Shown piece after piece: positions 1 to 6,987 of a stretch of 64,000 bases of DNA. Under the pieces are notes generated by a model. That model saw only the letters and a list, made by a program, of their open reading frames with translations. It was not told where the DNA came from and ran no database searches. Origin of the DNA: Thermoleophilaceae bacterium (GTDB lineage: Bacteria; Actinomycetota; Thermoleophilia; Solirubrobacterales; Thermoleophilaceae); NCBI GenBank assembly GCA_040901445.1, contig JBBDYQ010000001.1, positions 124,001-188,000 on the forward strand, read 5' to 3'. How positions within the stretch are numbered: position 1 is the stretch's first letter; the number at the start of each line of letters is the position of its first letter. Both the position numbers and the translations under genes were made by a program.

Positions 1-84
1 GCGCCCCACACCGGCGGTCAGAGACGATCGCCGGGAAATCGGACGGATGTCCGCGTCCTCTGGCGCGGGCTAAGGTTGCTGCGG

Positions 85-158
<74 letters not shown>

Positions 159-229
159 TCCTCTATCGACTCGCGTTGAAGGGCGAGCCTGATGGCGACA
201 TCCGGCAGCGCGATTGCCGGTTGCTGCGC

Positions 230-511
230 TCAGCCACGTGCCGAGCCGGCACGGGCTGGATTGCGGCGGGCTTCTTCGTACAGGGGCTCCGGAGCCATCT
301 CCGTGCCGTTCGGCCACGTGATGGTGCCGGCGTCGGGATCCACTGCAACCTGGGCGAAGTACGCCGGATCGCGCAAGGGCTCGAACACCCCACGCCACGC
401 ACGCCCGGCGAAGTCGACATCGCCCACGGTCCCGTCCTCGAACGTCAGACGCAGGCCGTGCTCAGCGATGGCCTCAACCGCCGTGATGTCCACGAGGTGA
501 TCCACGGCCAC
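230..511 (-). CDS. DUF2442 domain protein
   Basis: This 93-residue protein matches the DUF2442 pattern: an N-terminal strand with RLTFEDGTVGDVDF, then a GVFEPLRDPAYFAQV segment and the typical TITWPNGTEMAPEPLY ending. DUF2442 proteins are small, uncharacterised and often paired with DUF4160 proteins in an arrangement resembling toxin-antitoxin modules. Here the stop codon of a DUF4160 remnant lies just upstream on the same strand (516-518), so this is the second gene of such a pair. The GTG at 511 is the start that best matches family length. The last dozen residues (RRNPARAGSARG) look like extra tail. No biochemical role is known. Confidence 0.75.
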   Translation of the reverse strand: MAVDHLVDITAVEAIAEHGLRLTFEDGTVGDVDFAGRAWRGVFEPLRDPAYFAQVAVDPDAGTITWPNGTEMAPEPLYEEARRNPARAGSARG

Positions 512-515
512 AATG

Positions 516-749
516 CTAGGGGAGCGGAGCGATCGCCTGGAGCGGCTCCTCCCGGCGCGCCCTCTCCCAGTTCGCCTCGAGCTCCTCGCGGTGGAGGCGC
601 GCCCATTCAGCCACGAGCGTGAGGGCGCGGCGCGGCAGCGAGCCGGCGATGAGTTCGCCGTCGAGATCGATCGAAGCGGCTGCTGCTTCTCTCTTCTCTG
701 TCGATCCAGCGGACAGGGCGGGATCGGGTGTCTTGCAGCCCTTTACCAT
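516..749 (-). pseudogene. DUF4160 remnant, N-terminus lost
   Basis: The C-terminal half of a DUF4160 protein is well preserved: ASIDLDGELIAGSLPRRAL, then LVAEWARLHREELEANWE and the PLQAIAPL end. The usual N-terminal half of about 35 residues, with its aromatic strand and the HAPPHFHA-type histidine cluster, is missing. It is replaced by low-complexity residues (EKREAAAA), and the only upstream ATG (749) sits inside the palindromic operator of the neighbouring AbrB gene. I read it as a truncated gene left by rearrangement. Its partner DUF2442 gene follows after 4 bases. A re-started short protein cannot be excluded. Confidence 0.6.
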
Positions 750-767
750 TGCGCTAATGTGGTAAAG
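741..767 (+). promoter_or_regulatory. Palindromic operator and -10 of the AbrB/VapC module
   Basis: CTTTACCA (741-748) and TGGTAAAG (760-767) form a perfect 8-base inverted repeat with an 11-base spacer, ending 2 bases before the antitoxin ATG (770). A TAATGT hexamer (755-760) inside it is a plausible -10 box 9 bases from the start, so antitoxin binding would block RNA polymerase and the transcript would be nearly leaderless. Autoregulation is inferred from the layout typical of AbrB/MazE-type antitoxins. Confidence 0.65.
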
Positions 768-769
768 CG

Positions 770-991
770 ATGAGCAGGGTCTCGAGCAAGCATCAGGTGA
801 CGATCCCCGTTCGAGTGTTGCGCGAGGCCGGCTTGGCCGCGGGCGACGATGTCGTGATCCGCGCATCTGGCCCGGGCCGGATCGAACTTGAGCGCGCGGA
901 GGACTTGGTCAGCCGCTACGCGGGCAGCCTGCCGGCGGGCACCTACCCACCGGGCCACCTCGATGACCTACGCGGCGAGTGGCAGCAGTAG
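770..991 (+). CDS. AbrB/MazE-type antitoxin
   Basis: This 73-residue protein begins with the swapped-hairpin (SpoVT/AbrB) DNA-binding fold, seen as SKHQVTIPVRVLREAGLAAGDDVVI, and ends in a short acidic tail (HLDDLRGEWQQ) of the kind that wraps round a toxin. It would neutralise the PIN-domain ribonuclease encoded next and repress the pair through the palindrome just upstream. The toxin start (979) overlaps the antitoxin end by 13 bases, the translational coupling usual for VapB/VapC pairs. There is no Shine-Dalgarno sequence, in line with the leaderless promoter. Confidence 0.85.
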   Translation: MSRVSSKHQVTIPVRVLREAGLAAGDDVVIRASGPGRIELERAEDLVSRYAGSLPAGTYPPGHLDDLRGEWQQ

Positions 992-1371
992 CGCTCGACG
1001 CTGACGTCGTCATCGCGTTCCTCGACGCCGCGGACGACCAGCACGAGCGGGCGATCGACCAACTGCGACCGCGGTTGGCAGCTGGTGATGCCGTCCTCGT
1101 GAGCGCCAGTGTCTACGCGGAAGTGATGGTGCGTCCGCTGCAGCGTGGGAACGACGTCGAGGTCGACGCGTTTCTCGACGCGATCGATGCCACGGTGGTG
1201 GCCGTGGACCGCACACTGGCGCGTCGTGCCGCGCAACTGCGCGCGCGACATCGATCGCTGCGCCTGCCAGACGCGCTGTCACTCGCGACGGCCCTCGCCG
1301 CGGACGCCGAGCTGCTCACGTTGGACCACGGACTGCGCCGTATCGCGAACCGAGAGCGCCCGGCCACGTAA
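979..1371 (+). CDS. PIN-domain toxin ribonuclease, VapC family
   Basis: This 130-residue PIN-domain protein is expected to be a metal-dependent ribonuclease that cuts tRNA or rRNA when not bound by its antitoxin. The four acidic positions of the fold are present: the N-terminal Asp in VALDADVVIAFLD, the Glu in ASVYAEVMV, the Asp in LRLPDALSLATA and a final Asp in LLTLDHGL. Length and order match VapC proteins. It starts with GTG inside the antitoxin reading frame. Which RNA it targets cannot be read from sequence. Confidence 0.88.
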   Translation: MAAVALDADVVIAFLDAADDQHERAIDQLRPRLAAGDAVLVSASVYAEVMVRPLQRGNDVEVDAFLDAIDATVVAVDRTLARRAAQLRARHRSLRLPDALSLATALAADAELLTLDHGLRRIANRERPAT

Positions 1372-1420
1372 CGCATCACTCCACGTCCACCGGGGCCGCT
1401 TCCTTGTGCTTCCCTCGTCT

Positions 1421-1439
1421 GTGCAGAGTTCTGTACACT
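1421..1439 (+). promoter_or_regulatory. Operator and -10 of the RelB/RelE pair
   Basis: An imperfect palindrome centred on GT at 1428-1429 joins CAGA (1424-1427) to TCTG (1430-1433), with outer GT/AC pairs and one mismatch. It overlaps a TACACT hexamer (1434-1439) six bases before the antitoxin ATG. The same TACACT at the same distance precedes the response regulator (24510), and at nearly the same distance purA (39513), so it is a credible -10 box. The operator role is inferred. Confidence 0.5.
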
Positions 1440-1445
1440 TTGGTC

Positions 1446-1718
1446 ATGGCCAAGGTCGTCCCGTTCACCGAAGCCCGGGCCACGCTGAGCGACCTGCTCG
1501 ACGAGGTCAACGACCGCCACGAACACGTGGTGATCACCCGCAAGGGCCGTCCTGCGGGGGTGATGCTCTCGAGTGACGAGTACGAGGCGCTCGCGGAAAC
1601 GCTGGAGGTGCTCGAGGACGACGACACGCTCCAGGCGCTTCGAGACAGCGAGACGGATGTCCGGCACGGGCGCCTGCATACCCTCGACGAGGTGAGGCGC
1701 GAGCTCGGGCTTGGCTGA
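1446..1718 (+). CDS. Phd/YefM (RelB-like) antitoxin
   Basis: This 90-residue protein has the Phd/YefM N-terminus: VVPFTEARATLSDLLDEVND, a strand, then HVVITRKGRPAGVMLSSDEYEAL. That region dimerises and binds DNA. The acidic, helical C-terminus (ETLEVLEDDDTLQAL to VRRELGLG) is the part expected to inhibit the toxin. The ATG at 1446 is preferred over an upstream GTG/ATG because the family motif begins there and because a TACACT box lies 6 bases before it. Its stop codon overlaps the toxin start (TTGGCTGA). Confidence 0.9.
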   Translation: MAKVVPFTEARATLSDLLDEVNDRHEHVVITRKGRPAGVMLSSDEYEALAETLEVLEDDDTLQALRDSETDVRHGRLHTLDEVRRELGLG

Positions 1719-1974
1719 TCTGCGGCTCACACGCCGCGCGAGAAACGATCTCGAGGCTCTTCCCGGGAAGGTGCGAGGAGCCGTTCTCGACACCCTCGGC
1801 GGGATCCAGGTTCATCCTCAGGCAGCGGGCAAGCCGCTCGTGGGGCGGCTGCGTGGCCTCTGGTCCACGCGGGTCGGGAGCTATCGGATCCTCTACACCA
1901 TCGACGACTCGGGCGGGATCGTCCGTGCGATCCGGCACCGCGCGGTGGCGTACGGCCGGCGGCGGCGGTCCTAG
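1711..1974 (+). CDS. RelE/ParE-superfamily toxin
   Basis: This 87-residue protein has the RelE fold signature: LRLTRRARNDLEALP, a helix, then PLVGRLRGLWSTRVGSYRILYTID and the IRAIRHR-type basic C-terminus. RelE toxins cleave mRNA in the ribosomal A site, and the conserved arginines in the SYRILY and RHRAVAYGRR segments fit that. It starts at TTG 1711, overlapping the antitoxin stop, so the two are translationally coupled. Substrate (ribosome-dependent or gyrase-type, as in ParE) is not certain from sequence alone. Confidence 0.88.
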   Translation: MADLRLTRRARNDLEALPGKVRGAVLDTLGGIQVHPQAAGKPLVGRLRGLWSTRVGSYRILYTIDDSGGIVRAIRHRAVAYGRRRRS

Positions 1975-2208
1975 CTTGTTCGCGACCACAGGGCAGGATT
2001 GCTCGACCTTCCGCGGCCGGCCGTCGCGGGGCGTGTCGCGGTCCTGACGGAACGAGGCCGGTACGCACTGACCCGACTATGTGGGGTCAAGTCGCCAGCG
2101 CCCAAGGGCCGCGACGAGGACGATTCGCCCGAGTTCTGGGATCCGGCGACACGACGAGTATTCCCTCTAAAGGCGCCCGGATTTAGAAGGTATGTAGCCT
2201 GTCGGGCC
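1975..2208. other. Intergenic region before the ferredoxin gene
   Basis: About 234 bases without a convincing gene. A reading frame runs in from 1999 in phase with the ferredoxin, but its first 70 codons lack any ferredoxin similarity. TGACCC (2069-2074) and GGGTCA (2084-2089) form a 6-base inverted repeat. TCTAAA (2166-2171) and TTTAGA (2182-2187) form another, just before the putative -10 box at 2195, and could be a regulator site. Confidence 0.5.
2195..2200 (+). promoter_or_regulatory. Putative -10 box of the ferredoxin gene
   Basis: TAGCCT ends 8 bases before the ATG at 2209, with no Shine-Dalgarno between, matching the leaderless pattern seen at other operon heads in this window. Confidence 0.4.
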
Positions 2209-2490
2209 ATGACCTACGTGATCGCCGGCAGCTGCATCAAGGACGACTCCTGCATCGAGGTCTGTCCGGTGGACTGCATCCACCCCAAGCCCGGGGACCC
2301 GGACTTCGAGACCGCGGAGCAGCTCTACATCGACCCCGAGCTCTGCATCGACTGCGACGCCTGCGTGGAGGCGTGCCCGGTGGATGCGATCTTCGCCGAG
2401 TTCGAGATCCCGGAGAAGTACGACTACACGCTGGACCTGAACGCGGAGTTCTTCGCGGAGCGAAGCACCGCGGAGCGGACCGCCGCCTGA
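2209..2490 (+). CDS. fdxA: 7Fe ferredoxin, FdxA type
   Basis: This 93-residue electron carrier has two cluster sites. The first uses C9, C15, C19 with Pro20, and C23. The second is the classic C46-x2-C49-x2-C52-x3-C56-Pro. The usual actinobacterial 7Fe ferredoxin has seven residues between its first two cysteines; here there are five, which may change whether a 3Fe-4S or 4Fe-4S cluster is bound. The start is placed at the conserved MTYVIAG opening. The stop overlaps the start of a ferredoxin reductase by one base, so the pair is one transcription unit passing electrons between NADPH and ferredoxin. Confidence 0.92.
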   Translation: MTYVIAGSCIKDDSCIEVCPVDCIHPKPGDPDFETAEQLYIDPELCIDCDACVEACPVDAIFAEFEIPEKYDYTLDLNAEFFAERSTAERTAA

Positions 2491-3881
2491 TGGCCTCCAC
2501 GCGACCGCGGGTGGCCATCGTCGGCGCCGGCCCCGCCGGGGCGTTCGCCGCCGCCGGGGTGCTGCGCGCGGGCGGCGACGCCGAGATCGACCTGTTCGAG
2601 CGACTGCCCACGCCGTGGGGGCTGCTGCGCGGCGGCGTGGCCCCCGACCACCAGGAGATCAAGCGCCTGGACGAGACCTTCGACCGCGAGACGCTGGGCC
2701 GGGGCTGCCGCTTCCTGGGCAACGTCGAGGTGGGCGTGGACATCTCGCACGCCGAGCTCATGCGCCACTACACGGCGGTGATCTACGCGACCGGCGCCCA
2801 GACCGACAAGTCGCTGGGGATCCCCGGCGAGGACCTGCCCGGGAGCTGGGCCGCCACGGAGTTCGTCGCCTGGTACAACGGCCATCCGGACTACCGCCGC
2901 CTCGAGTTCGACCTGTCGGCGGAGCGGGCCGTGGTGATCGGCAACGGCAACGTGGCGGCGGACGTCACGCGGATGCTCACGCTGAGCGCCGCCGAGCTCG
3001 AACGCACGGACGTGGCCGACCACGCGCTGGAGGCGCTGCGCGAGAGCCGCGTCCGGGAGGTTGTCGTGCTCGGCCGCCGGGGTCCCGCGCAGGCGGCGTT
3101 CACGAGCGCGGAGCTGCGCGAGCTGGGCAATCTCGACGGCGTGGAGCTGCGGGTCGATCCCGCGGACGTCGAGCTCGACCCTGTGTCGCGCGAGTGGCTG
3201 GCCGAGCACGGCACGTTCACCGCGCGCAAGAACGTGGAGCTGCTGCGCGGGTTCGCCGGCCGCCGGGCGCAGCCCGACGCCGGCCGGCGGATCGAGCTGC
3301 GCTTCCTGTCCTCTCCCCTGGACATCCGCGGGAACGAGCGGGTCGAGGCGGTCGTCGTCGGCCGCAACCAGATCGTGCGGTCCGATGACGGCGCGCTGAG
3401 GGCACGGGGCACCGACGAGGGCGCCGAGACCATCGACTGCGGACTCGTCCTGCGCTCGGTGGGGTATCGGGCGGTGCCGCTGCCCGATGTGCCCTTCGAC
3501 GAGCACGGCTTTGTGCTGCCCAATGAGCGAGGGCGGGTGCTCACGCCCGGCGGCCGTCCGCTCCCGGGCGTCTACGCAGTGGGCTGGATCAAGCGCGGCC
3601 CCACGGGCATCCTGGGCACCAACAAGCGCGACGCCGAGGAGACGGCGGGTTGCCTGGCCGAGGACCTCCGGGCCGGCGCGCTGCCGCCACCGGCGGAGCC
3701 GGGTCGCGAGCAGATCGACGCGCTGCTGGCCGAGCGCAAGCCCGACCTGGTCACGGCGGAGGGCTGGCGCGCGATCGACGGCCAAGAGCTCGAGCGCGGC
3801 CGCGCCGGGCAGCGCCCGCGGGTGAAGCTGGCGTCACGGGATGAGCTGCTGGACGCGGCCGCCGCCCCCCGGCCTGCCTGA
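2490..3881 (+). CDS. fprA: Ferredoxin-NADP+ reductase, FprA/adrenodoxin reductase family
   Basis: This 463-residue flavoprotein transfers electrons between NADPH and the ferredoxin encoded just upstream. The FAD-binding glycine motif VAIVGAGPAGAFAA sits at the N-terminus, followed by the family block LPTPWGLLRGGVAPDH. A second nucleotide-binding motif, AVVIGNGNVAADVTRM, near residue 150 holds NADP. The C-terminal GWIKRGPTGILGTNKRDAEET block covers the flavin. Length and order match FprA of mycobacteria. The likely role is to supply reduced ferredoxin to P450s or other ferredoxin users, but no partner enzyme is seen here. Confidence 0.92.
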   Translation: MASTRPRVAIVGAGPAGAFAAAGVLRAGGDAEIDLFERLPTPWGLLRGGVAPDHQEIKRLDETFDRETLGRGCRFLGNVEVGVDISHAELMRHYTAVIYATGAQTDKSLGIPGEDLPGSWAATEFVAWYNGHPDYRRLEFDLSAERAVVIGNGNVAADVTRMLTLSAAELERTDVADHALEALRESRVREVVVLGRRGPAQAAFTSAELRELGNLDGVELRVDPADVELDPVSREWLAEHGTFTARKNVELLRGFAGRRAQPDAGRRIELRFLSSPLDIRGNERVEAVVVGRNQIVRSDDGALRARGTDEGAETIDCGLVLRSVGYRAVPLPDVPFDEHGFVLPNERGRVLTPGGRPLPGVYAVGWIKRGPTGILGTNKRDAEETAGCLAEDLRAGALPPPAEPGREQIDALLAERKPDLVTAEGWRAIDGQELERGRAGQRPRVKLASRDELLDAAAAPRPA

Positions 3882-3902
3882 CGAGCGCGGCCCGGCCCAA
3901 GC

Positions 3903-4466
3903 CTATTCGTCACCTGTCGCGCGATCCGCGAGCTCGCGGAAGCGCTCGACCCTGTGGTCCTGGGGGGTGAGGACGCGTGTCAACCAGCCCTCGACTTCCG
4001 TGCGGTCGAGATCCTCCTCGACGGCGAGGACCTGCTCGATGTCCAGCCAGTCCTTCGCTCGATCGAAGACGGCCTTGCAGACCACCAGATGCTCGGCCGA
4101 GAGGATCGGGATGCGATCCTCTCCGAACGGGACGAGGATCACGGCCTCCCGCATGGCGTCGTGGAAGGCGTCATACGCAAAGAAGACGTCGATGGGGTTT
4201 CGGCCCCACCACCATCGGCACTGACCGTCTCGCTCGATCGCCTCGCTCCCGACACCGCGGTCCTCAACACCGAGCGGCGACAGGGCCGAGAGCACGGCGG
4301 CGTGCTCCTCGGGAGGCGTGAACACGTTGACGTCGACGTCGATGGTGGCCCTCGGCTCGGCGTAGTAGGCGAGAGCCAGGGCGCCGCCCAGGGCGTGCGC
4401 GATCCGGGCCTCGCCAAGCCCATCGTGGATCGCGAGGACCTTCTCGGGCAGCGAGGGCTCGGTCAC
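3903..4466 (-). CDS. Minimal nucleotidyltransferase of the AbiEii-like superfamily
   Basis: This 187-residue protein carries a nucleotidyltransferase core: GLGEARIAHALGGALAL, then RATIDVDVNVF with the paired acidic residues that bind metal, and the later PILSAEHLVVCKAVFDRAKDW helix typical of AbiEii/DUF6036 proteins. Such enzymes act as toxins that modify tRNA or other targets, or as solitary transferases. The GTG at 4466 overlaps the upstream stop as GTGA, so it is coupled to an unrecognised 159-residue protein. That order (small regulator first, transferase second, palindromic operator in front) is that of a type IV or type II toxin-antitoxin pair. The activity is inference. Confidence 0.75.
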   Translation of the reverse strand: MTEPSLPEKVLAIHDGLGEARIAHALGGALALAYYAEPRATIDVDVNVFTPPEEHAAVLSALSPLGVEDRGVGSEAIERDGQCRWWWGRNPIDVFFAYDAFHDAMREAVILVPFGEDRIPILSAEHLVVCKAVFDRAKDWLDIEQVLAVEEDLDRTEVEGWLTRVLTPQDHRVERFRELADRATGDE

Positions 4467-4942
4467 GGCGGCGTTGACCGGATGCGCGGGAACACGAGCG
4501 CGCCCCGGCGTGACGGGCCCGGGAACCGATCCGCGAGCAGGAGCAGGTCGCGCAGGGCGTGGCCGCGCTCCTCGGCCCCCGCTGCGATCCACGGCGCCAC
4601 GGCGCGCTCGGAGTCGCTGGGGCCCTCGTCGGAGCTCGAGACCGCCTCGCTCAGCAGGCGTGCGACTGCCGGCGGCGGACGGTGTCCCGCCGCGAGCTCC
4701 GCGAGCAGGCTCGCGGCGGCGGCGGTGACCGGAGACTTCGCGATCGGGGCCCCGGCGCATCGAGCGGCTTGCCGGACGTCGGCGTCCGAGAGCGGCCGCT
4801 CGGCCCGGCGGCGCGCGTGCTCGATGACCTCCGGTGTGAGGGTCCTGAAGCTTGCGAGCGTGCGGCTTCGCGGTCCCCGGTCCGTCATTCGCGACTCCCG
4901 CAACTCCCAGCGGCCGCCGGCTCGAGCTGTCGCGTATGCCAT
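4463..4942 (-). CDS. Unrecognised partner of the nucleotidyltransferase
   Basis: I do not recognise this 159-residue protein. It opens with a basic strand-like segment (MAYATARAGGRWELRESR), followed by a conserved-looking block TLASFRTLTPEVIEHARRRAE and then alanine-rich helices. No helix-turn-helix is evident. ATG 4942 is chosen because a TAGAAT hexamer ends 7 bases before it and is framed by a palindrome. It is coupled by a 4-base overlap to the nucleotidyltransferase downstream, so it may be its antitoxin or accessory factor. A DNA-binding role at the palindrome is inferred from position only. Confidence 0.6.
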   Translation of the reverse strand: MAYATARAGGRWELRESRMTDRGPRSRTLASFRTLTPEVIEHARRRAERPLSDADVRQAARCAGAPIAKSPVTAAAASLLAELAAGHRPPPAVARLLSEAVSSSDEGPSDSERAVAPWIAAGAEERGHALRDLLLLADRFPGPSRRGALVFPRIRSTPP

Positions 4943-4962
4943 AGTGGTTATTCTACCCACTA
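4942..4962 (-). promoter_or_regulatory. Palindrome over the -10 box of the nucleotidyltransferase module
   Basis: TAGTGG (4942-4947) and CCACTA (4957-4962) form a perfect inverted repeat with a 9-base spacer. The minus-strand TAGAAT (4955-4950) in the centre is a near-consensus -10 box 7 bases before the ATG. A protein bound here would occlude transcription, as in autoregulated toxin-antitoxin operons. Confidence 0.6.
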
Positions 4963-4976
4963 CGCCCGTCGGCAGC

Positions 4977-6269
4977 TCACTCCTCCGGCTCGCGCCGCCG
5001 GAACGCCAGCTCGCGGATGTGCGCCTCGTCGACGTCGAGCACGCGCGCGCTGTGCCCGTCGATATCGATGGTCTCGCCGGCCTCCGGCCGCCTGCCCAGG
5101 CGCTCGATCACGTGGCCGCCGATGGTGCCCTCGTGGGCCCCGTCGAAGGGCGCGCCCAGACGCTCGCCGACGGCGAAGACGGGCGCGGAGCCCTGCACGA
5201 GCAGCTCGCCGCCCTCCTCGCGGAAGAGCTCGTCCACGTGCGGGTCGAACTCGTCCTCGATCTCCCCCACGATCTCCTCGAGCAGGTCCTCGAGCGTGAG
5301 CAGGCCGATGGTGGTGCCGTGCTCGTCCACGACCAGGGCCATGTGCTGGCGCGCCGCGCGCATGTCGCGCATGACCTCCTCGACGAGCGTGCCGTCGGCG
5401 ATGCGCGGGAGCGGCCGGACGAGCTCGGCGACCGAGGAGGGGCGGTCGCCCGTCACCGCCCGCAGGAGGTCCTTGACGTGGACCATGCCGACGGGCTCGT
5501 CGAGACCCGAGGGCTCGCACACCGGCAGGCGGGTGCGGCCCGCGTCGAGCATGGCGTCCACCGCACCGGCGAGGTCCTGCTCGGTGGTGACGAACGCGAT
5601 CTCCGGGCGCGGGATCATCACCTCGCGGGCCCGGCGGTCGCCGAACGTGAGCGCGTGCTCGGCGAAGCTGCGCTCCTGAGGGTCGATCAGCCCCAGCCGG
5701 TCGCTCTCGCGGAGCAGGCTCCGGATCTCGTCCTCGGTGTGGGGCTGGGATCCGCTCTCGCGCGCGGTCGGGATCCCGAACGGCTTGAGCAGCAGGTTGC
5801 CGAGGCCGTTGAAGAGGTCCACCAGCGGCTTGGTGGCGAGGTAGAAGGCGCGCATCGGCGGCGCGAGGAACACGATCGTCCGCTCGGTGCGCGCGATCGC
5901 GAGGCTCTTTGGCGAGAGCTCACCCACGACCACGTGCAGGAGGGTGATGATGCCGAAGGCCATCGCCCCCGCCAGCCCGATCCCGCCGACGACCGCGGCG
6001 TCGCCGAGGACGGGGTGGAGCAGATCCTCGAACACCGGCTTGCCCACGACGCCGAGCCCGATGCTGGCGATCGTGATGCCGAGCTGGCATGCCGCCAGGT
6101 AGGCGTCGATCCGGTCGACGGCGTGCCGGACCGATTTCGCCCCGGGTCTTCCGCGGCGCTCGAGCGCGTCCACCTGCGTGGGCCGCATGCGGGCGATGGC
6201 GAACTCGGTGGCCACGAAGAAGCCGTTGGCCACGACGAGCGCAAGCGCGATCACGAGCTCGAACGCCAT
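4977..6269 (-). CDS. CNNM/CorC-family membrane protein with CBS pair
   Basis: This 430-residue protein has an N-terminal CNNM (DUF21) membrane domain of about 200 residues with three to four hydrophobic helices and the GELSPKSLA signature. A pair of CBS domains follows (from REVMIPRPEIAFV to LLTLEDLLEEIVGEIEDEFD), then a C-terminal CorC_HlyC transporter-associated domain. Family members are linked to magnesium or cobalt efflux and were once called haemolysins. A TAGATT box lies 6 bases before the ATG and overlaps the stop codon of the nucleotidyltransferase upstream. Transport substrate is not decided by sequence. Confidence 0.88.
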   Translation of the reverse strand: MAFELVIALALVVANGFFVATEFAIARMRPTQVDALERRGRPGAKSVRHAVDRIDAYLAACQLGITIASIGLGVVGKPVFEDLLHPVLGDAAVVGGIGLAGAMAFGIITLLHVVVGELSPKSLAIARTERTIVFLAPPMRAFYLATKPLVDLFNGLGNLLLKPFGIPTARESGSQPHTEDEIRSLLRESDRLGLIDPQERSFAEHALTFGDRRAREVMIPRPEIAFVTTEQDLAGAVDAMLDAGRTRLPVCEPSGLDEPVGMVHVKDLLRAVTGDRPSSVAELVRPLPRIADGTLVEEVMRDMRAARQHMALVVDEHGTTIGLLTLEDLLEEIVGEIEDEFDPHVDELFREEGGELLVQGSAPVFAVGERLGAPFDGAHEGTIGGHVIERLGRRPEAGETIDIDGHSARVLDVDEAHIRELAFRRREPEE

Positions 6270-6275
6270 GGGGGG

Positions 6276-6281
6276 AATCTA
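6276..6281 (-). promoter_or_regulatory. Putative -10 box of the CorC-like gene
   Basis: Minus-strand TAGATT ends 6 bases before the ATG at 6269 and includes the stop codon of the preceding nucleotidyltransferase gene. It is consistent with leaderless transcription. Confidence 0.4.
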
Positions 6282-6923
6282 CCCGGCCCTGCCCGCCGCC
6301 TCCCCCGGATCGGGCGTGCCCACCACGCGGACGCGGCCGCGGCGCGCCGCCGGGCGACCCTCACGGCGTTCCACGATCCCCAGCTCCTCCACCAGTGTGA
6401 AGAAGGCCTTGGCGAACGCCGACTCCGCCGTCTGGGCGCGCACCTGCTCCCAGTCGATCCGCTCCCGGAGTGCCCGTGCGATCTGCAGCATCGGCTCGAG
6501 GTCGAGCGAGTGCTCGTCGAGCACCAGCAGCTTCGTGGCGACCATGTCCTCGAGCGACATCACGAGCATGGGGATGGCGAAGACGTCCATCTGCTCTGCG
6601 CGCCCGAAGGCGCCGTCGTCGAGCTCGAGCCCCTTCGGGCGGAAGATGAGGTCGATCAGCGTGTGGCCGTGCCAGGCCTTGAAGAGCCAGTCCTCGGGCG
6701 GACGCTCGGTGCGCAGCCCCGCCTCGGCGAGCACCTCCAGCGCCCGTCCGGCGTCGCCGGGGGCCAGCATGAGGTCGAGGTCCTTGCGGCTCGGCGGCCC
6801 GCCGCGCACCCAGGCGGCCAGGCTGCCGCCGAGCATGAACGGCACGCCGGCGTCGCGAAGCGCGGCCGCCGACGCCTTCAGCGCCGCCTCGAGGTCCTCC
6901 GGAGCGGGCGTGCCGTGGTCCAT
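6279..6923 (-). CDS. Nucleotidyltransferase-fold protein
   Basis: This 214-residue protein has the Pol-beta-like nucleotidyltransferase opening FMLGGSLAAWVRGGPPSRKDLDLMLAP, where GGS and the DLD acidic pair form the metal site, followed by HTLIDLIFRPKGLELDD with a third acidic residue. The C-terminal half is helical and ends in a basic, disordered-looking tail. Many such proteins are annotated only as nucleotidyltransferases, and substrate is unknown. It stands alone, 9 bases ahead of the CorC-like gene on the same strand. It is not closely similar to the one at 3903-4466. Confidence 0.75.
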   Translation of the reverse strand: MDHGTPAPEDLEAALKASAAALRDAGVPFMLGGSLAAWVRGGPPSRKDLDLMLAPGDAGRALEVLAEAGLRTERPPEDWLFKAWHGHTLIDLIFRPKGLELDDGAFGRAEQMDVFAIPMLVMSLEDMVATKLLVLDEHSLDLEPMLQIARALRERIDWEQVRAQTAESAFAKAFFTLVEELGIVERREGRPAARRGRVRVVGTPDPGEAAGRAG

Positions 6924-6987
6924 GTGCGGCGTGCTACCCGCGACGAGCGCTTTTGACGCCCGCCATCAGCGGGTACGCCGAGCGCAC

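Noticed and set aside
2069-2089. TGACCC/GGGTCA inverted repeat as another REP-like element
   Set aside because: The arms are only six bases and GGGGTCAAGTC differs from the REP arm GGGGTCAGGTC. The match is too short to call a copy.
6279-6923. A toxin-antitoxin partnership for the second nucleotidyltransferase
   Set aside because: It has no small coupled gene, no operator palindrome before its start, and sits alone ahead of a transporter-like gene.
3954-6956. A 1000-residue plus-strand reading frame
   Set aside because: It is antisense to the nucleotidyltransferase module and the CorC-like gene, has arginine-, glycine- and alanine-rich shadow composition and no family motif. In a genome this GC-rich, long open antisense frames are expected.
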